Part shown: piece by piece, positions 1 through 9,181 of the stretch | How the letters are laid out: each line of letters begins with the position of its first letter | How positions within the stretch are numbered: the first letter of the stretch is position 1 | Source of the DNA: Actinopolyspora erythraea | Lineage (GTDB): Bacteria; Actinomycetota; Actinomycetes; Mycobacteriales; Pseudonocardiaceae | Length of the DNA stretch: 64,000 bases | Direction: 5' to 3' | NCBI RefSeq assembly: GCF_002263515.1 | Contig: NZ_CP022752.1 | Coordinates: 1,736,001-1,800,000, forward strand | Position numbers and translations under genes: made by a program | The notes under the pieces: generated by a model | Databases searched by the model: none | The model's input: only the letters and a program-made list of their open reading frames with translations | What the model was told of the DNA's origin: nothing

Positions 1-5
1 ACGAC

Positions 6-1082
6 GTGAAGCACATCCTGATCGCGGCCGCCGTGGGGCTGGTCGTCTCCATCCTTTTCACCCCGTACCTCATCCGGGTCTTCTCCAAGCAGGGTTTCGG
101 TCAGGAGATCCGCGAGGAGGTGCAGAAGTCCCACTCGGCGAAACGAGGAACCCCGACCATGGGCGGGATGGCGATCCTCGTCGCCATGTGGGCCGGTTAC
201 CTGGCCACCCACCTCACGGTTTCCGAGACCCTCCCCAGCGTGACGGCCCTGCTGGTGCTGGGACTGACCACGGTGCTCGGCATAGTCGGCTTCCTGGACG
301 ACTTCATCAAGATCCGCAAGCGCCGCAACCTCGGCCTCAACAAGACGGCCAAGCTGGTGGGCCAGATGCTGGGTTCGGTGCTGTTCGCGATCCTGGCCCT
401 GCAGTTCAAGGACCGCAACGGCATCACGCCAGCATCGGCGCACCTGTCGTTCATCCGCGACATCAGCGTGGTCTCGTTCGGGGTCATCGGTTTCATCATC
501 TTCGCCTACATCGCCATCAGCGGGTGGTCCAACGCGGTGAACTTCACCGACGGGATGGACGGTCTCGCGGGAGGAACGGCGGCGATGGTGCTGGCCAGCT
601 ACGTGTTGATCGGATTCTGGCAGTTCCGCAACTCCTGCGCCCTGCTGGACGACCCCGGTCCGGCCTGCTATCAGGTGCGTGATCCCCTCGACGTCGCGGT
701 GGTGGCGGCCGCCGCGATGGGGGCCTGCGTCGGCTTCCTGTGGTGGAACGCGGCCCCGGCCAAGATCTTCATGGGAGACACCGGCTCGCTGGCGATCGGC
801 GGCCTGGTGGCCGGACTGTCCATGACCACCCGGACCGAGCTGCTGATGATCGTCATCGGCGGTCTGTTCGTGGTGGAGGCCCTATCCGTGGTGCTGCAGA
901 TCGTGGTGTTCCGCACCTCCCGCCGCAGGCTGTTCCGCATGGCACCGTTCCACCACCACTTCGAACTCGCGGGGTGGGCGGAGACCACGGTTATCATCCG
1001 GTTCTGGATACTGGCCGCGATCAGCTGCCTGTTCGGCGTCGGACTGTTCTACGCCGACTGGCTGGCGCTGGTGCCGAACTGA
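6..1082 (+). CDS. mraY: Phospho-N-acetylmuramoyl-pentapeptide transferase
   Basis: MraY transfers phospho-MurNAc-pentapeptide to undecaprenyl phosphate, making lipid I at the inner face of the membrane. The 358-residue protein has the usual family length and about ten hydrophobic helices. The family signatures are present: the DD pair at residues 98-99 (FLDDFIK), [12 protein letters not shown] near 179, and [10 protein letters not shown] near 315. The start is GTG at 6. In another frame a TGA at 7-9 is probably the end of the upstream murF, giving a GTGA overlap, but only two codons of that gene are visible. Next gene in the dcw cluster is murD, 124 bases downstream. Confidence 0.96.
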   Translation: MKHILIAAAVGLVVSILFTPYLIRVFSKQGFGQEIREEVQKSHSAKRGTPTMGGMAILVAMWAGYLATHLTVSETLPSVTALLVLGLTTVLGIVGFLDDFIKIRKRRNLGLNKTAKLVGQMLGSVLFAILALQFKDRNGITPASAHLSFIRDISVVSFGVIGFIIFAYIAISGWSNAVNFTDGMDGLAGGTAAMVLASYVLIGFWQFRNSCALLDDPGPACYQVRDPLDVAVVAAAAMGACVGFLWWNAAPAKIFMGDTGSLAIGGLVAGLSMTTRTELLMIVIGGLFVVEALSVVLQIVVFRTSRRRLFRMAPFHHHFELAGWAETTVIIRFWILAAISCLFGVGLFYADWLALVPN

Positions 1083-1206
1083 TGGCCGGGCCGTGCTCCG
1101 GAGTCGTGACTCCGCCCCGTACGCGGGACATCGGAAGGCCGCCACGGCCACCGCTGTGGCGGCGCGGTGAACTACGCAGCAATCCGAGTGGGTCTTTGGT
1201 GAGGTC
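1083..1206. other. mraY-murD spacer with two inverted repeats
   Basis: This 124-base spacer is unusually long for the cluster. It contains GGAGTC-GT-GACTCC (1100-1113) and an 8-bp stem GCCGCCAC/GTGGCGGC (1138-1145 and 1156-1163). No T-run follows, so neither is a textbook terminator. They may be RNA-processing or attenuation structures within a continuous transcript. That role is inferred. Confidence 0.4.
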
Positions 1207-2637
1207 ATGAGCAAGGTGGGGAAACGGGTTCTGGTGGCCGGGGCGGGAGTCTCCGGCAGGTCCGCGGCGGAGGCGTTGCTGGAACGGGGAGCCGCCGTCA
1301 CCGTCACGGACGCCTCCGAGCAGCGACTGGCCGAGCTGTCCGAGCTGCGCGCCCGTGGTGCCGAACTCGTGCCCTCCCTGACCGAGCCGCCCGCCGAAAC
1401 CGATCTCGTGGTGACCAGCCCGGGCTGGCGCCCCGACTCACCGCTGCTGACGGCGGCGGCAGCCGCGGGCACGGAGGTCATCGGCGAGATCGAGCTCGCA
1501 TGGCGGATCGACCGGGCCTCCGCCCGGCCGGCCCGTTGGCTGGCGGTGACGGGAACGAACGGCAAGACCACCACCGTCGGAATGCTGGAGTCGGTGCTGC
1601 GCGCCGCCGGGATGGACGCGGTTGCCTGCGGCAACGTGGGACTTCCCGCCGTGGACGCGGTGCGTGCCGGCCACCGCGTGCTGGCCGTGGAACTGTCGAG
1701 TTTCCAGCTGCACTGGTCGAGCACGCTCTCACCGGCTACCGGGGTGATTCTCAACCTCGCCGACGACCACCTCGACTGGCACGGCTCGCTGCACGCCTAC
1801 GGCGCCGCCAAGGGCAAGGTCTACCGGGGGAACTCGGTGTCGGTCCACAACGCGGACAACGCCGCCTCCACCGAGCTCGCGGCCGAGCACTCCGAGGGGA
1901 GACCGATCGCGATCACCTTGGGCGATCCCGCCGCCGGGCAGCTCGGTGTACGTGACGGTGAACTGCTCGACCGCGCGTTCGACCGGAACGGCCACGATCC
2001 CGGAGGGAACGCCGCACCGGTGTCACTGGCCGGGGTGAGCGACGTCCGGCAGGTGGGCGAGCACAATCTCGCCAACGCGCTCGCGGCCTGCGCGCTCGCC
2101 AGGTCGTGCGGCGTCCCCGAGGAGGCGTGTGCCGGGGGGCTCCGGGAGTTCTCCCCCGGGGAGCATCGTTCCGACGTGGTCACCGAGGCCGAGGGCGTGG
2201 TCTACGTCGACGATTCCAAGGCGACCAACCCACACGCCGCCTCGGCGGCGCTCGGCGCCCACCGGGACGTGGTATGGATCGCGGGTGGACTGCTGAAGGG
2301 GGCCGAGGTCGACGAACTGGTCAGGCAGCACGCCCCACGAATTCGTGCCGCGGTGTTGATCGGCAGCGATCAGCGACCGATAGCCGAGGCGCTGCGCCGG
2401 TACGCCCCGGAGGTCCCGGTGGTCGGCATCTCGGCGCAGCGGGTGGCGGCCATGTCGGAGGCGGTGCGGCTGGCGAGGGGGTACGCGGCTCCGGGGACCG
2501 CCGTGGTGCTGGCACCCGCCGCGGCCTCCATGGACATGTACACCGACTACGCCCATCGCGGGCGGGAGTTCGCGGCGGCGGTACGTGCTGTGCTGGCGGA
2601 ACCGGCGAGCGGTTCCGCCGAACGTCCCAGGGGGTGA
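1207..2637 (+). CDS. murD: UDP-N-acetylmuramoylalanine--D-glutamate ligase
   Basis: MurD adds D-glutamate to UDP-MurNAc-L-alanine in the cytoplasm, using ATP. The 476-residue protein starts with a Rossmann-like segment (VLVAGAGVSGRSAAEALL) for UDP-substrate binding. The Mur ligase ATP loop GTNGKTTT lies near residue 115, and a DDHLDWHGS segment near 185. The C-terminal domain carries YVDDSKATNPHAA, typical of MurD and distinguishing it from MurC/E/F. The ATG at 1207 follows GGTGAGG. The gene ends 7 bases before the ftsW start, so the two are likely co-translated. Confidence 0.96.
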   Translation: MSKVGKRVLVAGAGVSGRSAAEALLERGAAVTVTDASEQRLAELSELRARGAELVPSLTEPPAETDLVVTSPGWRPDSPLLTAAAAAGTEVIGEIELAWRIDRASARPARWLAVTGTNGKTTTVGMLESVLRAAGMDAVACGNVGLPAVDAVRAGHRVLAVELSSFQLHWSSTLSPATGVILNLADDHLDWHGSLHAYGAAKGKVYRGNSVSVHNADNAASTELAAEHSEGRPIAITLGDPAAGQLGVRDGELLDRAFDRNGHDPGGNAAPVSLAGVSDVRQVGEHNLANALAACALARSCGVPEEACAGGLREFSPGEHRSDVVTEAEGVVYVDDSKATNPHAASAALGAHRDVVWIAGGLLKGAEVDELVRQHAPRIRAAVLIGSDQRPIAEALRRYAPEVPVVGISAQRVAAMSEAVRLARGYAAPGTAVVLAPAAASMDMYTDYAHRGREFAAAVRAVLAEPASGSAERPRG

Positions 2638-2644
2638 GGCAGCT

Positions 2645-4057
2645 GTGGCAGCCCGGAACACGAGCGGTGCTCGTGGACGAGGCACACAGGGGATCGCGGA
2701 GGCGCTGCGCGGAGTCAGTTCGGCACTGACCGCCTGGCTGACCAGACCGCTGGCCTCGTTCCACCTGTTACTCGCGGTTTTCGGGCTGCTGACCGCTGTC
2801 GGCCTGGTGATGGTGCTCTCGGCCTCCAGCGTGGAGTCCTTCAGCGAGGCAGGCTCCTCCTACAGCGTTTTCCTGAAGCACCTGCTGCACTGCCTTTTCG
2901 GGGCGGTGTGCTGTTACGTGGCGATGCGGACGCCGGTGTGGATGCTGCGCCGGTTCAGTCACGTGTTCCTGCTGGTGTGCTTGGTTCTGCTGGTGCTGGT
3001 GCTGACCAGGCTGGGATTCCAAAGCAACGGGGCGCAGAGCTGGTTCGTGCTGGGCCCCGTCTCGTTCCAGCCGGTGGAGCCCGCCAAGATCGCACTCGCG
3101 CTCTGGGGAGCTCACGTGCTCGTGACCAAACGGGCGCTGCTCGGCCAGTACCGCCATCTGCTGGTGCCGGTGCTGCCCGCCGCGCTGCTGATGTTCGCCC
3201 TGGTGATGCTGCAGCCGGACTTCGGTTCCACGGTCACTCTCGGCATCGTGCTGCTCGCGCTGCTGTGGTTCGCGGGGGCACCGCTGCGGTTGTTCAGCGC
3301 CCTGGTGCTCGGCGCCGTCACCGGCATGCTGACGCTGGTGTTCCTCTTCCGGTACCAGATAAACCGGGTGACCTCGTTCTTCAGCTCGGACGGCGGAGCG
3401 GGCACCGACAGCTTCCAGGCCACCCAGGCCCGGTTGGCGCTGGCTGACGGGGGACTGTTCGGAGAGGGCATCGGCCAGGGCTGGTCCAAGTGGAAGTACC
3501 TGCCGGAAGCCGACAACGACTTCATCTTCGCCGTGCTCGGGGAGGAACTGGGGTTCGTGGGCTGTGCCGCCGTGCTGCTGCTGTTCGGTACCGTCACCTA
3601 CGTGGGAATGCGGATCGCCGCCCGCAACACCGATCCGTGGATCAAGCTGGTCGCCGCCACGCTCACCACCTGGGTGGTCGGCCAGGCCGCCATCAACATC
3701 GGTTACGTGGTGGGGCTGCTGCCGGTCACCGGGCTGCCGCTGCCGCTGATCTCCTCCGGGGGGACCTCGGTGGTGACCACCATGATCGTGTTCGGGCTGT
3801 TGGCGAACTTCGCCAGGCACGAGCCGGAGGCCATCGCGGCGCTGCGCTCACTCGGCCCCGGCAAGGTGGGCGGGTTGCTGCGGTTGCCCACCCCGGCGCC
3901 CTACCGCCCGCCGGCCACCCGTCGCCCCTCCGGAACGGCGAACCGGCGCGCCGCTCCCGCTGCCAAGCCGTCCGGCAAGCGGACTCGTTCCGGTGGTTCG
4001 ACGGCCCGGAAGCGGCCCGCGTCCCGCCAGGGACGCCGTGCCGGGTCGTCGAGATGA
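2645..4057 (+). CDS. ftsW: Septal SEDS glycosyltransferase FtsW
   Basis: FtsW is the SEDS-family peptidoglycan polymerase that works with a class B PBP at the septum. The protein has about ten transmembrane helices, with the SEDS signatures QPVEPAKIALAL, MLQPDFGSTV and PLPLISSGGTS near the C-terminal helices. The tail (about 60 residues) is Arg/Lys/Ala/Pro-rich and probably cytoplasmic. I place the start at GTG 2645, with GGTGAGG (2633-2639) at good spacing. The frame stays open upstream to 2585, inside murD, but those residues look like murD shadow. This gives 470 residues. Confidence 0.93.
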   Translation: MAARNTSGARGRGTQGIAEALRGVSSALTAWLTRPLASFHLLLAVFGLLTAVGLVMVLSASSVESFSEAGSSYSVFLKHLLHCLFGAVCCYVAMRTPVWMLRRFSHVFLLVCLVLLVLVLTRLGFQSNGAQSWFVLGPVSFQPVEPAKIALALWGAHVLVTKRALLGQYRHLLVPVLPAALLMFALVMLQPDFGSTVTLGIVLLALLWFAGAPLRLFSALVLGAVTGMLTLVFLFRYQINRVTSFFSSDGGAGTDSFQATQARLALADGGLFGEGIGQGWSKWKYLPEADNDFIFAVLGEELGFVGCAAVLLLFGTVTYVGMRIAARNTDPWIKLVAATLTTWVVGQAAINIGYVVGLLPVTGLPLPLISSGGTSVVTTMIVFGLLANFARHEPEAIAALRSLGPGKVGGLLRLPTPAPYRPPATRRPSGTANRRAAPAAKPSGKRTRSGGSTARKRPASRQGRRAGSSR

Positions 4058-4234
4058 TCCGACAGACCCGCGACGACGAGGAGTGACCAACACTGGGCGA
4101 TGCGTTCGCCCGACGGGATGGCAGGCTCACGTGGAACGGATCCGGAGGGCGCGGCCACCGGACCGGGAATCACCAACACCGCGCATCGTCGCCCGGACGT
4201 GCGGGGCACGATGCGAACACCGAGGAGGAACTTC

Positions 4235-5404
4235 TTGAACACGCAGCAACCGGGTGACCCGAGCGGTCGAGCCGCCGCACCCTCTCCCGCGGGCGCGGCC
4301 GGTACCGGCTCGCCGAGCCGTCGTGGCCCGACGATCGTCGTGGCTGGCGGGGGAACAGCCGGACACATCGAGCCCGCCATGGCGCTCGCCGACGCCGTGC
4401 GCAGGCTCCGACCGGACGCCAGCGTGGTGGCTCTCGGCACGGAGCGCGGGCTGGAGACCGAGATCGTGCCGGCCAGGGGCTACCCGCTGGAACTGGTGCC
4501 GCCGGTGCCGATGCCCCGCAAGGCGAGCCCCGAGCTGCTCCGAATGCCCTCGAAGGTCCGCGATTCGGTGCGTCGTACCCGTGAGGTGCTGGAACGGGTG
4601 GGGGCCGACGTGGTCGTCGGCTTCGGCGGTTACGTCTCCCTCTCCGCCTACCTGGGGGCACGTGGCCGCGTCCCGATCATCGTTCACGAGGCGAACGCGC
4701 GAGCCGGACTGTCCAACAAGGTGGGAGCCCGCTTCGCGAAGGAGGTCCTGGCGGCCGTTCCCGACAGCGGCTTACCCGGCGCCCGGACCATCGGCATACC
4801 GCTGCGGGAGTCGATCACCATGCTCGACCGCGCCTCCCTGCGCGCCCAGGCGCGCGCGCACTACGGACTGCACCCCGACGCGCCGACGGTGCTGGTCTTC
4901 GGTGGTTCCCAGGGGGCGCGAACGCTGAACACCGCGTTCTCGGGCGCCTCCGACGAACTGGGCAGGGCCGGGATCGGCGTGCTGCACGCGCACGGCCCCA
5001 AGAACACGGTCGCGGTACGCGAGCTTCCGGGAGCACCGCCCTACGTGCCGGTGCCGTACCTGGAGCGGATGGATCTGGCCTACGCGGCCGCCGACCTGGT
5101 GGTCTGCCGCTCCGGCGCCATGACGGTGGCCGAGGTCTCCGCCGTGGGACTTCCGGCGGTGTTCGTCCCGCTGCCGCACGGCAACGGTGAGCAGGCGCTC
5201 AACGCCCAGCCGGTGGTCGCCGCGGGCGGGGCGAGGCTGGTTCCGGACTCGGAGCTGACGCCCCAGCGCGTCATCGATGAGATACTACCGTTGGCAGGTG
5301 ATTCCGACATGCTGGCACGAATGAACCGCGCGACGCTGGAGACCGGACATCGCGAGGCGGATCGAGTGCTGGCCAAGACCACGCTGGAGGTGGCCGGGGC
5401 GTGA
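4235..5404 (+). CDS. murG: UDP-N-acetylglucosamine transferase MurG (lipid II synthase)
   Basis: MurG adds GlcNAc to lipid I to form lipid II at the cytoplasmic membrane face. The glycine-rich loop [17 protein letters not shown] lies near residue 31, the second donor-site loop is [12 protein letters not shown], and [19 protein letters not shown] is the conserved acceptor/donor helix region. I chose TTG 4235 because GAGGAGG (4222-4228) sits 6 bases upstream; this gives 389 residues. ATG 4211 is in frame but lacks such a site. The stop overlaps the murC start (GTGA, 5401-5404), indicating translational coupling. The 177 bases after ftsW hold only a small stem (GGGCG/CGCCC near 4095-4111). Confidence 0.95.
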   Translation: MNTQQPGDPSGRAAAPSPAGAAGTGSPSRRGPTIVVAGGGTAGHIEPAMALADAVRRLRPDASVVALGTERGLETEIVPARGYPLELVPPVPMPRKASPELLRMPSKVRDSVRRTREVLERVGADVVVGFGGYVSLSAYLGARGRVPIIVHEANARAGLSNKVGARFAKEVLAAVPDSGLPGARTIGIPLRESITMLDRASLRAQARAHYGLHPDAPTVLVFGGSQGARTLNTAFSGASDELGRAGIGVLHAHGPKNTVAVRELPGAPPYVPVPYLERMDLAYAAADLVVCRSGAMTVAEVSAVGLPAVFVPLPHGNGEQALNAQPVVAAGGARLVPDSELTPQRVIDEILPLAGDSDMLARMNRATLETGHREADRVLAKTTLEVAGA

Positions 5405-6897
5405 ACGGCGATGAGGATGGCAGGCAGTCGCGGGGGGCCTCTCCGGGGGAGTCTCCCGCTACCACCGACGATCTGCTGTCCCGGGTGCATCTGATCGGTA
5501 TCGGTGGCGCGGGGATGAGCGGCATCGCCCGTATCCTGCTGGCCAGGGGGCGGCGGGTCTCGGGCTCGGACGCCCGCGACTCCAGGACCGTGCTCGCGCT
5601 GCGCACGCAGGGCGCCGCTGTCGCGATCGGACACGAGGGGCCGAACCTGGACCAACTCGATTCCGGCCCGAGCGCGGTGGTGATCTCCACTGCCATCGAG
5701 ACGGAGAACCCGGAGCTGGCCGAAGCGCGTCGGCGCGGCGTCCCGGTGCTCGGCCGTGCCGAGGCGCTGGCCGCGCTGATGCGGGATCACCGCGTCGCTT
5801 GCGTCACCGGTACGCACGGCAAGACCTCCACCACCTCCATGCTCACGGTGGCGTTGCAGCACTGCAGGCTCGATCCGTCGTTCGCCATCGGCGGTGACCT
5901 CAACGAGTCCGGTGCCAACGCCCACCACGGCGAGGGCGGGCTGTTCGTCGCGGAGGCCGACGAGAGCGACGGCTCGTTCCTGGTGTTCTCCCCCTCGGTG
6001 GCCGTGGTGACCAACGTCGAGCCGGACCATCTCGACCACCACGGAACCACCGACGCCTACGTCGAGGTGTTCGAGAGGTTCGTGGAGCGGATCGAACCCG
6101 GTGGTGTGCTCATCGCGGGAACCGACGACCCCGGCGCGGCCGCGTTGGCCGACCGGGCCGAGCGCTCCGGGGTCAGGGTGCGACGTTACGGCACCACCGT
6201 CGAGGGCCCCGGGGACGCCCGCGTCCTCTCCTACGAACCGCGGCACGGTGGCGGGGCGGTACGACTGCTGCTGGGGGAGCGCGATCCCCTGGAGCTGTAC
6301 GTCTCGGTCCCAGGCGAGCACATGGCCGCGAACGCGGTCGCCGCGCTCCTGGCGGGGATCGAGCTGGGTGCCGACACCGCGGAGCTGTTGGAGGGACTGG
6401 CGGCCTTCGGCGGGGTTCGGCGACGTTTCGAGTTCAAGGGCAGGGCCGACGGTGTGCGGGTCTACGACGACTACGCGCATCACCCCACCGAGGTCCGGGC
6501 ACAGCTGCGCGCCGCGCGTACCGAGGTGGACTCCGGCAGGATCGTCGTCGCCTTCCAGCCTCACCTGTTCTCGCGCACCGCGGCCTTCGCCGAGGAGTTC
6601 GGCGCGGCGTTGGCCGAGGCGGACGAAGTGGTGGTGCTCGACGTCTACGGCGCCCGGGAGCAGCCGCAGCCCGGTGTGTCCGGTCAGCTGATCGCCGATG
6701 CGGTGCCGCTGGCCGCGGACCGGGTGCACTACGAGCCCTCCATCACCGAGGTGGCGCCGCGACTGGCCGGACTGGCACGTCCCGGTGACATCGTGCTGAC
6801 CATGGGCGCGGGTGATGTCACGATGCTGGGGCCGGAGATCCTGACCGAGATCGACAGCGGGGACGGGACGCGTTCCCCGAGCTCCTCCGAGAGCTGA
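5401..6897 (+). CDS. murC: UDP-N-acetylmuramate--L-alanine ligase
   Basis: MurC commits UDP-MurNAc to peptidoglycan by adding L-alanine with ATP. The 498-residue protein opens with a hydrophilic stretch, then the Rossmann motif [18 protein letters not shown] near residue 29. It has [12 protein letters not shown] near 138, the form of the P-loop typical of MurC, and [15 protein letters not shown] near 357. Its GTG start overlaps the murG stop by four bases. The acidic/serine-rich tail is slightly longer than average. A strong hairpin follows before ftsQ. Confidence 0.96.
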   Translation: MNGDEDGRQSRGASPGESPATTDDLLSRVHLIGIGGAGMSGIARILLARGRRVSGSDARDSRTVLALRTQGAAVAIGHEGPNLDQLDSGPSAVVISTAIETENPELAEARRRGVPVLGRAEALAALMRDHRVACVTGTHGKTSTTSMLTVALQHCRLDPSFAIGGDLNESGANAHHGEGGLFVAEADESDGSFLVFSPSVAVVTNVEPDHLDHHGTTDAYVEVFERFVERIEPGGVLIAGTDDPGAAALADRAERSGVRVRRYGTTVEGPGDARVLSYEPRHGGGAVRLLLGERDPLELYVSVPGEHMAANAVAALLAGIELGADTAELLEGLAAFGGVRRRFEFKGRADGVRVYDDYAHHPTEVRAQLRAARTEVDSGRIVVAFQPHLFSRTAAFAEEFGAALAEADEVVVLDVYGAREQPQPGVSGQLIADAVPLAADRVHYEPSITEVAPRLAGLARPGDIVLTMGAGDVTMLGPEILTEIDSGDGTRSPSSSES

Positions 6898-6952
6898 TAC
6901 GCCCGAACTCGGGCGGCTGACGGCTTCGGCGGTTCCCCGGCGACCGTCACTC

Positions 6953-6985
6953 GCACGTCCGGGTGGTTTCGCCACTCGGACGTGC
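6953..6985. other. Strong hairpin between murC and ftsQ
   Basis: Perfect 9-bp arms GCACGTCCG (6953-6961) and CGGACGTGC (6977-6985), extended inward by one G-T wobble and four more pairs around a TTTCG loop. It has no T-run and lies 100 bases before ftsQ. It could be a partial terminator or processing signal that separates the murG-murC message from ftsQ. Function is inferred. Confidence 0.55.
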
Positions 6986-7084
6986 TCCGGAACCCGGTTG
7001 GAGGGGTGCGGGCCGCTGTCGGCGGTCGTCCACCCTCGGCGGGTTGGCAGCTGCAGGTGGCGAGACGGACATCGTGGAGTGGTG

Positions 7085-7840
7085 ATGGCGGATTCCGAGG
7101 CGACACGTGAGCCTGATCGGGCCGCCTCACGAGCTCGGCGCCGCCCCGGGAGCGAGCCGAGGTCCTCCGGCTCGGGGCTGTTCGGCTGGGTGGTTCTGGT
7201 CTCGCTCGCCCTGGTGACCATCGGCACGGTGGTGGTCTTCTTCACCCCGGTGCTGGGGGTGCGTTCCGTGCGGGTGGAGGGGACGAGGGAGCTCGACCAG
7301 GAGCGGGTGCGGCAGGTGGCCGCCATCGAGCGGGGAACCCCGATGGTCCGGGTGGACCGTTCCGGGGTGTTGCGGCGGCTGAACGGGATCTCCAGGGTCG
7401 ACTCGGTCAGCCTCCGCTTCTCGTTGCCCTCCACTGTGGTCATCGACGTCGTGGAGCGGCGGCCGGTGCTGTTCACCGACACCCCGGACGGCTTCCGGCT
7501 GGTCGACGACGAGGGGGTCGATTACGCGGCGGTGGACCACCGGCCGGGTGAACTTCCCGAACTCCGGGGTACCTCCGAAGGACGGGCGCGGCAGGGGCGC
7601 GCGGCGGCCATCGCCGCCGTCACGGCACTGGACGAGCGGACACTGGGCCAGGTCCGGGTCGTGCGCGTCGACGTCGCGGGAGGAGCTCCCCGGGTGCGCA
7701 TGTCGCTGACGGGGGCGCGCACCGTGGAGTGGGGCGGGAGAGGCGAGTCGGACCGCAAGGCGGCGATCCTGCCCGTGCTGCTCTCGCGTGAGGGAGAGGT
7801 CTACGACGTCACCAGCCCGGAGTTGCCGACCGTGTCGTGA
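7085..7840 (+). CDS. ftsQ: Cell division protein FtsQ/DivIB (POTRA domain)
   Basis: FtsQ is a bitopic divisome protein that recruits FtsL/FtsB-type partners. The 251-residue product has an Arg-rich cytoplasmic tail of about 35 residues, one transmembrane segment (LFGWVVLVSLALVTIGTVVV) and an extracytoplasmic POTRA domain. The POTRA begins VRSVRVEGTRELDQERV and contains GTPMVRVDRSGVLRRLN, followed by the FtsQ C-terminal domain. ATG 7085 is chosen, with GGAG seven bases upstream; the frame stays open to 6998 without family-like sequence. Its place between murC and ftsZ supports the call. Confidence 0.92.
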   Translation: MADSEATREPDRAASRARRRPGSEPRSSGSGLFGWVVLVSLALVTIGTVVVFFTPVLGVRSVRVEGTRELDQERVRQVAAIERGTPMVRVDRSGVLRRLNGISRVDSVSLRFSLPSTVVIDVVERRPVLFTDTPDGFRLVDDEGVDYAAVDHRPGELPELRGTSEGRARQGRAAAIAAVTALDERTLGQVRVVRVDVAGGAPRVRMSLTGARTVEWGGRGESDRKAAILPVLLSREGEVYDVTSPELPTVS

Positions 7841-7941
7841 GGGCCGGCAACCGCCCGCGCACGAGGTGCGTGACACCGCCGGTGGAGGTGAGCGGCGGTG
7901 GTGCCGACGGGAAACCCGAGGACCGGATCCGGAAAGCCCCG

Positions 7942-8631
7942 TCAGCGGATTCCCAGGTAGAGGTGGTACTCGGTCTCCAACGTCCCCAGCGTGACCGGAA
8001 CCGTGCTTCGCCGGACCGTTTCGAACACGTCCCGCATGGTCGTCTCCAGCTCGGCGGAGCGCGCCGCGGACCAGATCGCCGCCACTCCTCCTGCCGAGAG
8101 CCTGCTGTGGCAGGTGGTGAGGAAGTCCCGTTCGTACACCGTCACGTTGTCGGTGTGCACGAGATAACCGGGGCCGTTGTCCACGTCGAGCAGCACCAGG
8201 TCCAGTGAGCCGCTCGGCTGCTCGGCCAGCACCTCGGTGACGTCCGCGGCGCGCAGCCGGACCCTCCGGTCATGGGGATCGTCGGCGAGCTCCGGGACCA
8301 GGCCGTTCCGGTACCAGTCGATGATCGCCGGTTCCAGTTCCGCCACCGTGACCTCGCGCACGAGTGGTTCGGCGAGCACCTCGTGCAGCGTGAATCCGAG
8401 ACCGAGACCACCGATCAGCACGCGCGGCCGGCCGGCGGCTCCGCTCACCGAGGTCTCCAGCGCGTCCAGCGCCGTCCGGGCGAGTCGGCGCTCGCTGTCG
8501 GTGTGCGCGGTGTCCATCACGAACACCCCGTTGACCCGCAGTTCGAGCGTGCCGTCGGCGCGCCGCAGCAGCACGATCTCGCCGCGCGGCGAATCCACCG
8601 TGGCCACTCGTTCGACGGACACTCGCCTCAT
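7942..8631 (-). CDS. Spermidine-synthase-like SAM-binding protein
   Basis: This 229-residue protein resembles the spermidine/spermine synthase superfamily. It has GGLGLGFTLHEVL as the SAM/dcSAM-binding glycine loop near residue 78, VTVAELEPAIIDWY as the acidic end of the next strand, and LVLLDVDNGPGYL as the catalytic-region strand. It lacks an obvious polyamine-binding module, so its substrate is unknown. The start is ATG 8631 with AAAGG just upstream. It lies on the opposite strand inside the dcw cluster, between ftsQ and ftsZ, and is transcribed away from ftsZ, so the 550-base gap on its right must serve both genes. Confidence 0.75.
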   Translation of the reverse strand: MRRVSVERVATVDSPRGEIVLLRRADGTLELRVNGVFVMDTAHTDSERRLARTALDALETSVSGAAGRPRVLIGGLGLGFTLHEVLAEPLVREVTVAELEPAIIDWYRNGLVPELADDPHDRRVRLRAADVTEVLAEQPSGSLDLVLLDVDNGPGYLVHTDNVTVYERDFLTTCHSRLSAGGVAAIWSAARSAELETTMRDVFETVRRSTVPVTLGTLETEYHLYLGIR

Positions 8632-9181
8632 CGCCTTTCGTCGTGCTTTCCGACTCCGCGCCGGTGCCCGGCCCGTGGCCCACGGCCGGGGTTCGACACT
8701 GGCACCGTCCTGCGCCGTCCGACGCCGGGAGCGAGTCGATCGTCGGGGCCCCGGTTCCCATCGGCGGGCGTCACACAATATCGTGTGAAACCGTCCATCG
8801 TTCGAAGTCCCGTGTGAGTACCGGATCGGCCATCGTGGACGCCACGACTCGTGGACCAGTTCGCGGTACGGTGTGGACTGTGATCGTGATACTGCGGCCG
8901 GTCGAGTGTACTCGGTGTTTCGTGGTGTGGGGCACGGAACTTTTCGAGCGTTGTGCGGACAGCCGTGGTGGCGACCGGTGGTGTCGGTTGACACACGTCC
9001 GGCGGTAATCGGCGTGGCTGCTGGACTCCCGCGGTCCGCGGTGCATAACGTCCGATCACTGCGGGTTGACAGCGAGCCAACCACGTAGCCGCACACCACA
9101 TCGGGCGCCGACCGGCGTCCGCGACCGGGGACCTGTCACGGTCCACCACAGCGAGCGCTTCAGCCACGACCAGGAAGGCGG
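8632..9181. promoter_or_regulatory. Divergent control region upstream of ftsZ
   Basis: This 550-base gene-free stretch separates a reverse-strand gene from ftsZ and is markedly more A+T-rich than the flanks. It holds an operator-like palindrome TCACAC-AATATC-GTGTGA (8771-8788). The best promoter pair I see for ftsZ is CTGGAC (9021-9026), 17 bases, CATAAC (9044-9049), giving a leader of about 125 bases. Two TTGACA hexamers (8988-8993, 9066-9071) have no convincing -10 partner. Several ftsZ promoters are usual in actinomycetes. A GGAAGGCGG ribosome site precedes the ATG. Confidence 0.55.

Noticed and set aside
1..9. Tail of murF
   Set aside because: Only two codons and a stop are visible, so it is noted under mraY and not listed as a gene.
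8988..9071. Two TTGACA boxes as ftsZ -35 elements
   Set aside because: No acceptable -10 lies 16-19 bases downstream of either, so I list them only as weak candidates.
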